Positions 40,743 through 49,833 are shown, counted from the first letter of the stretch. The stretch: DNA of 64,000 nucleotides from CAZSBB01 sp964605235 (GCA_964605235.1 CAZSBB010000001.1:279493-343492), one strand, 5' to 3'. Numbers and translations: made by a program. Notes: a model not told the origin generated them from the letters alone.

Positions 40743-43082
40743 CTATTGGCGCAGCAGCGGATACTCCAGTTGATCGAGCAGGCCGGCGCGGTGGGCGTGG
40801 CCCAGGAAGCGGACCAGGCCGCGGTGCACCATCGCCACGGGTTTGACTTCCGGGGTGGGCTGGGCGAAGTAGGTCGACTCGATCCATTCCTGCAGGCAGG
40901 TGACGCCCAGGCGGAGGAAGCGTTCGTCGCCGGTGTACTCATAGCCCAGCGCCATGGCGAAGGTCTGCATGTGGGTGATGTGGCTTTGCCGGCCGTCGCG
41001 CAGGTGGAACTCCAGCGCGTCGTAGGCGGCATTGAGGAAGCTCACCAGCCAGGTCTTGATCTGCGTTTCCTCGGGATGGCGTTGGAGGTAGTGGTCGAGA
41101 CCTTCGACCATGCAGGCAAAGCCGAAGAAGCTGCCCATGACCTGCGCCATGTAGGTATTGCGCGGGTTGACGCCCGAGAGCTTGACTTTGCCGGCGGGGT
41201 TGTGGAAATCGAAGGAAGCGAAATTTTTCGCCAGCTTGCCCGCGACTTCCTCGAAGCGTGGCTCGCCCAGGACATCGCCCAGGTAGCTCAGCGCCAGCAT
41301 GGGCCAGCCGGACTCGCGGGTGAAGTTCCAGACCAGCGGGCCCAGGACGGGGTCGTTGAAGTTTTCGAGGATTTTGTCGCCCATGGCGATGGCGAACTCG
41401 CGGGCGTCGACATCGCCGGTGAGGCAGTAATACTCGAGCATGCCCTGGGTCCACATGTGGCTGGGCACGCAGCCGCTGGTCACGTGATCGACCGAATGCT
41501 GGGGGGTGCCGCGGTTGATCCACTGGTGATCGCTGTAGTGCACCAGGTCGACTTCAAAGTTGTGCCGCATGAGCCGACGGGCGATCGGCCAGAGCGTTTC
41601 CTTGCCGGTGCGGAGGATTTCGCTGCAGAAGGCGTGAATGCAGTCGTACTCGTTGTTGGTCCACACCGGCTGGTAGCGTTGGGGCATCGACCACTTGCTG
41701 ATTTGCCGATCGGTGGTGAAGCGGGTGGTCATGGTCGGCGCGCCGGGCTGGAGCGGGACCTGGTGGTTGCTGGGGATGTAGGTCTGGGAGTAGCCCGAGT
41801 CGGGGGTGTCGCCGAAGTCGAACATGGTTTCGGTGAAGACCAGGTTCATGATGCGGGCGAGCCATTTTTCCATGCGCAGATGCTGCCGGGCGGGCAGGAG
41901 CAGATGCTGCTGGAACTCCCGGCAATGGGCGACCCATGCGGGATCGACCGTGGCGCGATCCTCCGGCAGCGGTGCGTCGAGCAGATGCGTCACCGTGCCG
42001 GCGTCATGGCCATCACCCGTGACAAACACCTGGCAGAACACGCTGCGGCGCGAGCGGCCCTGGCGCAGCGACAACACGCCGGCGCGCGTGGGCCAGACTT
42101 CCAGCGTCAGCGCTCCGCCCTCGCTCGCCAGCCGCTTGGGCCGCAGCTGCGCCATTTCCTGCATCGCGGCATACACGCTGTGCGCGCCATCGGTCACCCC
42201 CAGCCAGTTGGGGGTTTCCACCAGCGGCGGCGACAGGTAATAGGGATAGTCCACGTCATCGAGCAGCATGTCCGGATGCTCGACGTGCACGCTCGAGCGC
42301 TGGTCATCGCTGACCAGGGCGACAGGCGCGGGGTTTTCCACCAGCCGGGAGCGGTAGAACACGCCATGGTTGGTCTGGAGGAAACGCCGACGGGTGGCGG
42401 CGCCCAGCGGATAGTCGCAGTGCAGCGCGATGCGGCGCACCGGCAACTCATCCTGCCCGGGCTCTTTATTCAGGAACTGGTAATCGGTGCGCAGCGTCGG
42501 CCAACCCGCCCACAGTTCCACATCCAGCCGATAGTGCAGCTTGCGTTTGCCCGAGGCGTCGCGGTGCTTGCCCTCGATGCGCACGCGGGCGCGGAGCGGG
42601 TTGGCGTACAGCACGGTGAGATTGCGCGCGGTTTCGTGGGTGGTGTCGGCTTCATCGACCATTAGCCGAAAGTGCTCGGGTTTTTCCAGCCATTCGCGCC
42701 CGGCGGCGGACAGTTGATGGATCGGCCCGGGCCCCCCACCGCCGAGCACCAGGCGCACCAGCCCGTTGTCCAGCACCAGGCCTTCTTCCAGTTGCTCGAC
42801 GCGCACCGGCTGGGCGGGGGTCGGTTTGTCGGCGCGGGACTCGACGGTGTGCCGGCCGGTGCGGGTCGCCAGCAGGGAGAGCAACACCCAGCGCGGCGAA
42901 CCATCCGGCCAGGTGGTCAGCACCTCGGCGGCGGTCGGGCAGGGTTTGCCGGCGTCGTCCACCGCACACAGTTGATCCACCTGCACCTGGGCACCGCGGG
43001 GAAACGGCACGCCGATGACCACCGGCCAACCCGCCGCATCCGCCGCCGCCACATCAATCGCCGCCACCGGTTGAGCACTCAT
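40743..43082 (-). CDS. exo-rhamnogalacturonan lyase-like protein (PcRGLX/YetA type)
   Basis: 779 residues, no signal peptide. The N-terminal third has a RIFT-barrel-like start (WPVVIGVPFPRGAQVQVDQLCAVDDAGKPCPTAAEVLTTWPDGSPRWVLLSLLAT), then a beta-sandwich region (LVLDNGLVRLVLGGGG, RARVRIEGKH), then an alpha/alpha-type C-terminal half (MWTQGMLEYYCLTGDVDAREFAIAMGDKI, DGRQSHITHMQTFAMALGYEYTGDERFLRLGV). WPDGSxRWVLL and this order are characteristic of PcRGLX/YetA-like proteins, related to lyases that act on rhamnogalacturonan I. It follows a GH106-like gene by 27 nt, supporting a joint pectin-backbone role. Activity is not certain. Confidence 0.65.
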   Translation of the reverse strand: MSAQPVAAIDVAAADAAGWPVVIGVPFPRGAQVQVDQLCAVDDAGKPCPTAAEVLTTWPDGSPRWVLLSLLATRTGRHTVESRADKPTPAQPVRVEQLEEGLVLDNGLVRLVLGGGGPGPIHQLSAAGREWLEKPEHFRLMVDEADTTHETARNLTVLYANPLRARVRIEGKHRDASGKRKLHYRLDVELWAGWPTLRTDYQFLNKEPGQDELPVRRIALHCDYPLGAATRRRFLQTNHGVFYRSRLVENPAPVALVSDDQRSSVHVEHPDMLLDDVDYPYYLSPPLVETPNWLGVTDGAHSVYAAMQEMAQLRPKRLASEGGALTLEVWPTRAGVLSLRQGRSRRSVFCQVFVTGDGHDAGTVTHLLDAPLPEDRATVDPAWVAHCREFQQHLLLPARQHLRMEKWLARIMNLVFTETMFDFGDTPDSGYSQTYIPSNHQVPLQPGAPTMTTRFTTDRQISKWSMPQRYQPVWTNNEYDCIHAFCSEILRTGKETLWPIARRLMRHNFEVDLVHYSDHQWINRGTPQHSVDHVTSGCVPSHMWTQGMLEYYCLTGDVDAREFAIAMGDKILENFNDPVLGPLVWNFTRESGWPMLALSYLGDVLGEPRFEEVAGKLAKNFASFDFHNPAGKVKLSGVNPRNTYMAQVMGSFFGFACMVEGLDHYLQRHPEETQIKTWLVSFLNAAYDALEFHLRDGRQSHITHMQTFAMALGYEYTGDERFLRLGVTCLQEWIESTYFAQPTPEVKPVAMVHRGLVRFLGHAHRAGLLDQLEYPLLRQ

Positions 43083-43109
43083 GACATATCGCCTTCACAG
43101 GAGCAGGGA

Positions 43110-45641
43110 TCACAGCCAGATGCTCGGGCCGATCTTCACGCCGTCAAGCGGCATCGGCTCGAGTAATCGAAACGTCAGGACATTTTCGCCGCGTTGCAGA
43201 TGCGGGCGCAGGTCCAGGGCCACGGGCTTGCTGTCGGTGTCATCGAGCGTGACGTCCCACTCCTGCCCATTGAGCTGCACCATGAATCGGCCGCGCTGCG
43301 CGGTGGGTTCGAGCCACATCTCGGCGCGCGGCAGCGGCTGGTCGAGCTGGAGTTTGGCGCGGTATTCCACAAAACGGTCCACCGGCGCGCCGCCGATGGG
43401 CATGCTGGTGGTCAGCTCGAATGGCAGCACGCCGGCGGGCTTGTTCCATACCTGCACCAGCTCATACACCGCGCGCGGGCGATCCAGCTGGCGCCAGTCG
43501 CCCTCGGCACGCCGAAAGCTCCAATCAGTCAACTTCAATTGCGCCGGCGCGGGCGCGTCGGCAGGCACGGACTGCGAAGCGAAACGATGCTGCTCCACCC
43601 AGCGTCCCCCCTCCTTCCGCAAGGCGATGAGCTCACCGTCGGCGAGCTCCACAGCCGTGCCCTCGACCTGTGCCGACGCCGCCCGAGGTCCAAGATTCAT
43701 CAACAAGAGCACGTCCGCATTCTGCCCCACCCAGCGCGTCGCCCGCAATTGCGGCGCGGCGTCCGACTGCAGCGGCGCCACCTGCGGCAGTGCCGACTGC
43801 ACCCACTGGTCCACGCTCAACGGCTGGACGCGCGGCCAAGGCTCAGACTCCACCGCCACCAAGCCCTGGGCGCTGTCCACCAGCACCGGGCCGGCGCCCA
43901 GCGCCGTGACCTTGACGCCCGCCTGCTGGAACTGTCCCAGCAGCGCCACGGTCTGGGCGCTGAGCAGTTGCAGCGGCGGCAGCACCACATGGGTGTAGCG
44001 CGCCAGTCCCAGTTTCGCCTGGCCATTCTCCAGCACCACATCCGCCAGATCGTCTTCATCGAGCAGATGGATGCCGACCTGATGTTCCAGACACGCCTGC
44101 AGCAGATCGGTCAGTTGCTTGCGCGGGCCCACGTCGTCGTGTTCCCAGGACACGCTCATCGCCTGGTAATCGCGGATCGGCCAGAGCACCGCCACCGGGG
44201 CGTGCTGGGTGTTGCGATTGACGATGTCCATGAACGGCCGGAGCCCATGGTCGGCCGCCACCACGCCGGGCCAGCGCTCGCTGTCGGGGCTGAAGTCCGG
44301 CGGGGCGTCATACCGCCGCAAACCCAGCATGGACACGAACACGCCATGGATCACAATCGTGCCGACGCCGCTGGCGACCTGCCACGCAAGGATGCGCGCG
44401 GACTCTCGGCCGGTGAGGTCGAAGCCGCTGGCGCCGAGCGTTTCACTCATCACGCCCGGCAGGTTCTGCTGCTGCGCGGCGGAGACCGCCTGCAGATGGC
44501 CGACGTTGATGATCTTGTTGGCGCGATCGCCCACGGCGGGGATGATCAGGTCCAGGCCCGCCAGGCCGAAGTGTCGTTGCAGGGGCATGAGGTTGCCCAG
44601 GCACAGCGCCTGCTGGATGGGATCATCCTCAGGGCTGATGTGGCCGGTCCAGATAATGCCGTTCTTCTTGCACCAGTCGCCGATGGGCTTGACCCAGTTT
44701 TCCTCGAACAGTCGGCCGGTCCAGCGGCGAAAGTGCATGCGCGTGCGCCACACCTGGGGATGCTGCTCAGTGGTGAACAGATGTTCGAGGCGCGGGCGCA
44801 GGTCGTAGCCGAAGGTTTCCTCGAAGCGTTCGAACAGGCCGGGGGTGTAGGGATAGGCGGTGAAGAGCTTGGGTTCGTCGGTGAACATCGCCGGCACTTC
44901 CCGGCCGAACTTCGCGCCCAGGACCTGCTGCTGGCGTGCATAGCCTTCGGCGATGAAGGCTTCGGTCGCTGCGCGGTTGAGGGTGTCCACGTAGCCGCCG
45001 AAGTTGTTGGACTCGGCGAAGCGGCGGGCAACGAAGGCGACCAGCTTCCAGCCGGTGGGAATCTCCGGCACGCGCAGCGACCATTCCGCCAGATGGGTGA
45101 CCGCGCGGTCGCAGGGATAGCGTGGCGTGGTGGGGTAGTACCACCGGCTGTCCCAGGGCGCGTAGTCCCACACCCGGCGCATGGTGCCGACGCGCGTGGT
45201 CAGATCGATCGGCTGGGCGTCGCTGCCCACCGGAGGCACGAGTCCCGCCCAACAGAGCTTGCCCATGGGGAACAGGAACACTTCGTCAGGCTTCAAGTCG
45301 GCGGCGGCCTGATGGCGTTCGATTTGCCGCATCTGCCATTCGGGATGCTCGGCGATCAGGCGTCCGCCGGCGTTGCCGCTGGGATAGGGGTCTTCGTCAT
45401 ACACCCAGGGCTGGATGCCGCGCGCCAGGCATTGGTCCACCAGCCAGCGGATCAGGTCCCACCAGTCGTCCCCGCCATGGGGCACCAGCAGACCTTCGCG
45501 GGGATGCAGCACCGCCGCCTGGGCGCCGGCTTTTTCCATGGCGTCAAGCTGGCGCAGCAGTTGCGCGCGATCCGTGCACTCGTTGAGGAACCAGAACCAC
45601 ACCAGCCCTCGGGGGGGAAACGTTGCAGAACCCGTTGCCAA
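43110..45641 (-). CDS. GH106-like glycoside hydrolase (putative alpha-L-rhamnosidase)
   Basis: 843 residues, no signal peptide. The start PPRGLVWFWFLNECTDRAQLLRQLDAMEKAGAQAAVLHPREGL, then YDEDPYPSGNAGGRL, AMFTDEPKLF, and GIIWTGHISPEDDP fits the (beta/alpha)8 domain of family 106 and related PF17132 enzymes; the C-terminal part contains a beta-sandwich (VDRFVEYRAKLQLDQPLPRAEMWLEP). Such enzymes remove terminal rhamnose from pectic glycans. The start is TTG at 45641: a TGA stands just upstream in frame and GGAGGTGA lies 3 nt before it. Transcribed with the PcRGLX-like gene. An operator-like palindrome lies 44 nt upstream. Confidence 0.7.
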   Translation of the reverse strand: MATGSATFPPRGLVWFWFLNECTDRAQLLRQLDAMEKAGAQAAVLHPREGLLVPHGGDDWWDLIRWLVDQCLARGIQPWVYDEDPYPSGNAGGRLIAEHPEWQMRQIERHQAAADLKPDEVFLFPMGKLCWAGLVPPVGSDAQPIDLTTRVGTMRRVWDYAPWDSRWYYPTTPRYPCDRAVTHLAEWSLRVPEIPTGWKLVAFVARRFAESNNFGGYVDTLNRAATEAFIAEGYARQQQVLGAKFGREVPAMFTDEPKLFTAYPYTPGLFERFEETFGYDLRPRLEHLFTTEQHPQVWRTRMHFRRWTGRLFEENWVKPIGDWCKKNGIIWTGHISPEDDPIQQALCLGNLMPLQRHFGLAGLDLIIPAVGDRANKIINVGHLQAVSAAQQQNLPGVMSETLGASGFDLTGRESARILAWQVASGVGTIVIHGVFVSMLGLRRYDAPPDFSPDSERWPGVVAADHGLRPFMDIVNRNTQHAPVAVLWPIRDYQAMSVSWEHDDVGPRKQLTDLLQACLEHQVGIHLLDEDDLADVVLENGQAKLGLARYTHVVLPPLQLLSAQTVALLGQFQQAGVKVTALGAGPVLVDSAQGLVAVESEPWPRVQPLSVDQWVQSALPQVAPLQSDAAPQLRATRWVGQNADVLLLMNLGPRAASAQVEGTAVELADGELIALRKEGGRWVEQHRFASQSVPADAPAPAQLKLTDWSFRRAEGDWRQLDRPRAVYELVQVWNKPAGVLPFELTTSMPIGGAPVDRFVEYRAKLQLDQPLPRAEMWLEPTAQRGRFMVQLNGQEWDVTLDDTDSKPVALDLRPHLQRGENVLTFRLLEPMPLDGVKIGPSIWL

Positions 45642-45983
45642 AAGTCACCTCCCGCGGCTGCGTGCCCTGTGGTGCGCCGCGCCGGCAACTTACGTCAGTT
45701 GCATCAGCCCCACCAGACGCCAGCATTAAAAATTCAAATCCCGCCAGCATGGTATACGACGATTTGAGGCGGGGGAAGCTGCCCGTCCGTGGCCCGGGAC
45801 ACCGACGACCCGCGTCGTCGGCACGGAACGGATCGCGTATCCTTCCCGCATTGCCGACGCCGGCAGTCGCCCCGTGCTCGACCCAGCAAAAAACCTCGCG
45901 GACCTGGACCATCGGACTCGGGAACCGACAACCCAGGCGAACGCGAGGCGTGAGATGTAGTCCTGAACCCGGCCGCGGGCTGC
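45642..45983. other. 342-bp intergenic region upstream of the pectin cluster
   Basis: Holds the operator-like inverted repeat at 45685-45702, an AT-rich stretch on the minus strand (TATACC at 45751-45756, TTTTTAAT near 45725) that may be the promoter, and a GC hairpin CCGACGAC/GTCGTCGG at 45802-45821. No gene seen. Confidence 0.5.
45685..45702. promoter_or_regulatory. LacI-type operator-like inverted repeat
   Basis: GCAACTTACGTCAGTTGC is symmetric at all but two positions (GCAACT-N-ACGT-N-AGTTGC) and has the central CG typical of LacI-family operators. It lies between the AT-rich promoter region and the TTG start of the GH106-like gene. Confidence 0.45.
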
Positions 45984-48638
45984 TTACGGCAACTGCGCCA
46001 GCCGCAGCGTGGTGCGCGCCGCCAGCCGATTCCACCGCCGCTGCCGCAGCCGCTGCACCGCTGGCGCCAGCGCGGGCAGCCCGCCGATCAGGGAGCTGAC
46101 CACCGCGGCGCCGAACGGCAGTGATTGCAGGATCAGCGCCAGCACCCACAGCTTGGTCTGCGGCCGACCGGCGGGATAAATCAGCAGCATGCCCGCGACC
46201 CCCAGCCACAGCAGCGCGAAGATGGTCGCTTCATCCCGCACCGCCGAGAGGCAGCGCGAGAAGGCGAAGCGCGTCACCGTCTTGGGCGTGCGGCCAAACG
46301 GTCGACTGCTGGTGAACAGCCCCGCCATGCACGAGCGACCAATCGTGTAATACAAGCTCAATCCCGCCAAACCGGCGAGCAATCGCTGTTTGGCATTCAC
46401 CGGCACCAAAGCGCGGTACATCCAGTCGTTGCGGATCAGGTTGAACAGCGCCACGCCGATGGGCGGCAGCACCATCGCGGCAATGGGCAAACCAATGCCG
46501 TGGGGCCACAGCAACAGACCCAGCGTCCACAGCAGACTGAGCGCGGTGAACGCCAGCCCCAGCGCGTCGCCGATCCACGGCAACCAGCCGGCGATGAAGT
46601 GGTACTTCTGCGCGGCATTGAGCCCGGACTTGCGCCACGGCAGCAGGTCGCGCCAGTGGCCCACGAGGATGCGCATCGCGCCATACGCCCAGCGGGATCG
46701 CTGCTTTTTGTAGGCGTAAAAGCTGTCCGGCGCGACGCCCTGCCCCAGGCTGTGATTCATGTAGACGGTCTGCCAGCCCTGCGCCATCAGCCGCAGGCCC
46801 AGTTCCGCGTCTTCGCAGATGCACCAGGTCGCCCACCCGCCGACCTGCGCCATGGCGGTGCGGCGGACCATGGTCATGGTGCCATGCTGAATGATGGCGT
46901 TGCGTTCATTGCGATGGACCATGCCCAGGTGGAAGAAGCCGGTGTATTCGCTGTTGAGCATGTTCTTGAACAGCCGGCCATCGCAGCCGCGATGATCCTG
47001 CGGGTTCTGCACCAGCCCCACCTGCGGGTCGGCGAAGTAGCCCACGGTCTTCCGCAGCCAGGAGCGTTTGACGAGGTAGTCGCAGTCGATGACCGCGACG
47101 ACCTGGGCGCGTGGGTCGGTCTGCTCGAGCGCGAAGTTCAGCGCGCCGGCTTTGTAGCCCGGGAACTTTTCCAGGTGGAAGAAGCGGAAGTGGGAACCGA
47201 GCCGGGCACACTCGTCGCGCAGCGGCTGCCAGTGGTTGGGATCGCTGGTGTTGTTGCTGACCATCAGCACTTCAAAGTTCGGGTAGTCCAGCTTCGCCAA
47301 AGCGCGCAGCGTCTTGATGACCAGACCCGCCGGCTCACGACAGGCGGGCACGTGAATGCTGACCATGGGCAGGTGTTCGGCGGGCGTGTCGTGCAGCGGG
47401 GCGAAGCGACGCAGCCGGCGCGGCGCCCACAGCAACTCGACCATTTCAAAGGTGTTGATGAGCAGGATCGCCAGCAGCAGAAGCTGCGCGGGCCACAGCA
47501 CCAGCCAGCCGACGCGCGTACCCCAGCCCAATGAACCATCCAGCAGCAGCGCTCCGGTAATCACGGCGGTGGCGGCCGCGGCCTGCGCCACCAGGGCGAA
47601 GAACAGCCGGCCCGACCAGACGATGTGATCGCAGAAACGCAGCCCCACCACCATCAGGATCAACCCCAGCGCCCCCGCCAGCGCGACCTTGACATGAAAC
47701 GGCAACGCGGTGAGGGAGACTTCGCTCCAGACGAATTTGGGCTGCCGGTGTTCGTTGAACATGCCCCAGTGCGGGCCGACGGTGCCTTCGTCACCCTTCC
47801 ACGGCTGATCGAAAGCTTCCATGATGCAGTACTGCAGATTGCGGCGCTGAGCTTCATGCAGGAACTGCCGCAGGAAATGCTCCTGGTTGGCGGGGGTGGG
47901 CACTGCGGCTTCCCGGCGCCAGCCGGCGCTGGGCCAGCCGACTTCCGCCATGAGGATGGGTTTGTCGGGGAAGGTGCGCTGGAGGATGTCGTGCACCGCC
48001 AGGACATGCGGCACCGCGGCATCAACCGCGACCCCTTCCCAGTACGGCAGGAAGTGGCCGGCGATGAAGTCGCACACTTCGGTGAGTTCGGGATGTTTGA
48101 TCCAGATGTGCCACGGCTCGGCGGTGGTGACCGGCAGCATGGTGCGGGCTTTGACCAGACGGATATAGCTGACGAGCTGGGCGACGGTCAGGTCGCCGCG
48201 GAGGACCGCTTCGTTGCCGACGACCAGGGCTTTGACGTTGTTGCCGGTTTCGTGGGATTCCCAGGCGATTTTGACCAGCCGGGAGATTTCCAGCTGGTTC
48301 CGCGCCAGATCCTTGTCCAGCCAGGCGCCGGGCATGACCTGCAGGTTGTACTTGGCGGCCAGGGCGGGGATGCGTTCCAGGCCGTTGGTCACGCTGTAGG
48401 TGCGGACCAGGCCGGTGCGCTGGGAGAGGAGCTTGAGGTCGGCATCCATCTGGGCGGGGGTGGGGAAGCGTTTTTCAAAGGGGCTCTGGTCGCCCTGGAA
48501 GGGGCTGTAGGAGACGCCATGCACCCGGCCGAAGACCGCGCCGGGGGCTTCAGGCTGGCGTAGGTGGATCCAGAGGGCGACATTGGCGGCCGCGACCGCC
48601 AGAACGATCAGAAGATTCTGCAAATGGACAAGCTTCAT
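45984..48638 (-). CDS. bifunctional GH17-GT2 beta-glucan synthase (NdvB-like)
   Basis: 884 residues. After an N-terminal helix comes a GH17 domain (about 35-310) with acid/base Glu143 in VVGNEAVLRG and nucleophile Glu232 in ILMAEVGWPSAG. Helices at about 325-425 precede a GT2 cellulose-synthase-like domain with D518-C-D520 (VIDCDYLV), the CEDAEL acid and Q646RSRW650, then C-terminal helices. The layout matches Pseudomonas/Azotobacter NdvB, which makes beta-1,3-glucan and remodels or branches it with the GH17 part. The ATG at 48638 is preferred (CAGGG 9 nt upstream and start of the helix). It is monocistronic. C-di-GMP control is possible but no PilZ domain is seen. Confidence 0.85.
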   Translation of the reverse strand: MKLVHLQNLLIVLAVAAANVALWIHLRQPEAPGAVFGRVHGVSYSPFQGDQSPFEKRFPTPAQMDADLKLLSQRTGLVRTYSVTNGLERIPALAAKYNLQVMPGAWLDKDLARNQLEISRLVKIAWESHETGNNVKALVVGNEAVLRGDLTVAQLVSYIRLVKARTMLPVTTAEPWHIWIKHPELTEVCDFIAGHFLPYWEGVAVDAAVPHVLAVHDILQRTFPDKPILMAEVGWPSAGWRREAAVPTPANQEHFLRQFLHEAQRRNLQYCIMEAFDQPWKGDEGTVGPHWGMFNEHRQPKFVWSEVSLTALPFHVKVALAGALGLILMVVGLRFCDHIVWSGRLFFALVAQAAAATAVITGALLLDGSLGWGTRVGWLVLWPAQLLLLAILLINTFEMVELLWAPRRLRRFAPLHDTPAEHLPMVSIHVPACREPAGLVIKTLRALAKLDYPNFEVLMVSNNTSDPNHWQPLRDECARLGSHFRFFHLEKFPGYKAGALNFALEQTDPRAQVVAVIDCDYLVKRSWLRKTVGYFADPQVGLVQNPQDHRGCDGRLFKNMLNSEYTGFFHLGMVHRNERNAIIQHGTMTMVRRTAMAQVGGWATWCICEDAELGLRLMAQGWQTVYMNHSLGQGVAPDSFYAYKKQRSRWAYGAMRILVGHWRDLLPWRKSGLNAAQKYHFIAGWLPWIGDALGLAFTALSLLWTLGLLLWPHGIGLPIAAMVLPPIGVALFNLIRNDWMYRALVPVNAKQRLLAGLAGLSLYYTIGRSCMAGLFTSSRPFGRTPKTVTRFAFSRCLSAVRDEATIFALLWLGVAGMLLIYPAGRPQTKLWVLALILQSLPFGAAVVSSLIGGLPALAPAVQRLRQRRWNRLAARTTLRLAQLP

Positions 48639-49086
48639 CGGGATAACCCTGAAGGGGCGATCGCCGCGCGCGGACTGCACGAACAGCCCTGGGCGCGCGG
48701 GGATTAGCCAGGATGGTGAGGGGGAATGACCGAGCCGGACCTGTGACGGCTCAACGCAAGACTTGGGTGGTCCAGTAACCTCCCCTGCTTAAAGCAGGGC
48801 AACACGGTGACGCCGAAGTTCCCGAGTGGCGTTTTCCGTGCAATCGGAGCAGACTTTATCGCCGGTTGGCGAAAAAGCCAGAGGCGGTGAATGGTGTTTT
48901 CCCGCAATTGCGACGGGGGTGTTCAACACGTTAAGCGCGGCCTGCCAGTACCCGATGGCTACATTAGTTGCACCCCCCGCTCCCCAGCGGCACAATGCCC
49001 GTTTGCCCACCCCCCGGAAACCCCGGCCCCCCGCCCTTGGGACCTTGTCCCCTGGGTGCTCGTCCCCTGGACGAAAGGATTACGCG
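48639..49086. other. 448-bp divergent intergenic region ndvB-like / pagL-like
   Basis: Its centre (48782-48960) may be a decayed transposon end described separately; 49008-49035 holds a CCCCCCGGAA repeat; 49036-49075 has a tandem of CCTTGGGACCTTGTCCCCTGG-type units. No riboswitch family is recognised. Confidence 0.5.
48782..48960 (-). pseudogene. possible decayed tnpB 3' end with IS200/IS605-like right end
   Basis: On the minus strand the frame ending at 48789 reads QAALNVLNTPVAIAGKHH...SPTGDKVCSD...ENATRELRRHRVALL and its stop lies inside the hairpin CCCTGC-TTTAA-GCAGGG, followed by GGAGG. A tnpB stop embedded in such a terminal hairpin, after an AALN-like segment, is the pattern I know from IS605-type elements. 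Only about 60 residues are left and zinc-finger cysteines are not clear. Tentative. Confidence 0.3.
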
Positions 49087-49692
49087 ATGCGTTTCACCGC
49101 CCTGTGCGCCCTGTTGCTGATCACCACCCTCCTGCCGCTGACGGCTCATGCGGAAGGTGGGGAGAGCGAAATCCCTGCTGCCGCGTTGCCCACGCGCGCT
49201 TTCGCCAAGGACACCTGGACCGCCTACAGCTACTTCGCGGCGCCGATCGGCGAAAACGACGGCAATGTCTTTGCCGGGCGGCTCGGCGGCGGTTACCACC
49301 TTGACGACAATTTCAGCTTCAACGTCGAACTGGTCGGCGCGTTCATTGATGTCGAGGACAACGGCGGCAGGCCCGGCGGCAAGACCGGGGCGGGCGGCAT
49401 CGACCTGCTCTTCCGCTGGCACTTCCTCACCGATGACGCCGGCCAATGGTCGCTCTACGCCGACGGCGGCTGCGGCTTCATCTACAGCGGCGAAAGCTTT
49501 CCCGCCAACGGCACCAACCTGAACTGGACCCCGCAACTGGGCCTGGGCGGCACGTATCGCCTGACCACGCACACCCACCTGATGGGCGGCGTCCGCTGGT
49601 GGCATGCCTCCAACGCCCGCAAGCACGGCAAAGACCAGAACCCCACTTTCGACTCCGTCATGCCCTACCTGGGCGTCATGGTGGATTTCTGA
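49087..49692 (+). CDS. PagL-like outer-membrane lipid A deacylase (acyloxyacyl hydrolase family)
   Basis: 201 residues with signal peptide MRFTALCALLLITTLLPLTAHA. The rest alternates as beta-strands (FSFNVELVGAFIDVED, GIDLLFRWHFL, WSLYADGGCGFIYSGESF, LNWTPQLGLGGTYRLT, THLMGGVRWWHASNA) and ends in VMPYLGVMVDF, a terminal aromatic as in outer-membrane barrels. His173 and Ser175 in WHASNA followed by NPTFDS fit the H-x-S-N and NP-x-x-S pattern of PagL. The catalytic Glu of PagL is not evident. It would trim an acyl chain from lipid A. AAAGGA lies about 9 nt before the ATG. Confidence 0.62.
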   Translation: MRFTALCALLLITTLLPLTAHAEGGESEIPAAALPTRAFAKDTWTAYSYFAAPIGENDGNVFAGRLGGGYHLDDNFSFNVELVGAFIDVEDNGGRPGGKTGAGGIDLLFRWHFLTDDAGQWSLYADGGCGFIYSGESFPANGTNLNWTPQLGLGGTYRLTTHTHLMGGVRWWHASNARKHGKDQNPTFDSVMPYLGVMVDF

Positions 49693-49719
49693 CCTCCGCA
49701 ACAACGCCTAAACTGTGGT

Positions 49720-49809
49720 AACGAGCCCCGCGCGTAAGCAAGGGGTTGTATCGCTCCCGCAGCGGTGCAATCAGGCCTGGGCAACCCTCCCTCACGGTCG
49801 GGGCTCGTT
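49720..49809. repeat. about 90-bp dispersed inverted-repeat element, copy B
   Basis: Opposite orientation to 12219-12309, with the same 10-bp terminal inverted repeat AACGAGCCCC and near-identical subterminal sequences (GGGGTTG, CCTCCCTCACGGTC). It ends 24 nt before leuS and so forms part of its leader or promoter region. Confidence 0.85.
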
Positions 49810-49833
49810 TCTTTCCGCCAGGAGCTTGCGCTC

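Noticed and set aside
40566..45767. Plus-strand ORFs of 699 and 857 codons opposite the pectin cluster
   Set aside because: Antisense shadows of two large minus-strand enzymes with known folds.
45802..45821. Hairpin CCGACGAC/GTCGTCGG as terminator of the glucan synthase gene
   Set aside because: It is 160 nt beyond the stop and has no T-run on the minus strand; left as an unexplained inverted repeat.
48639..49086. C-di-GMP or other riboswitch upstream of the glucan synthase
   Set aside because: I looked for GEMM, cobalamin, SAM, glycine and THF core sequences and found none; a transposon end explains the hairpin better.
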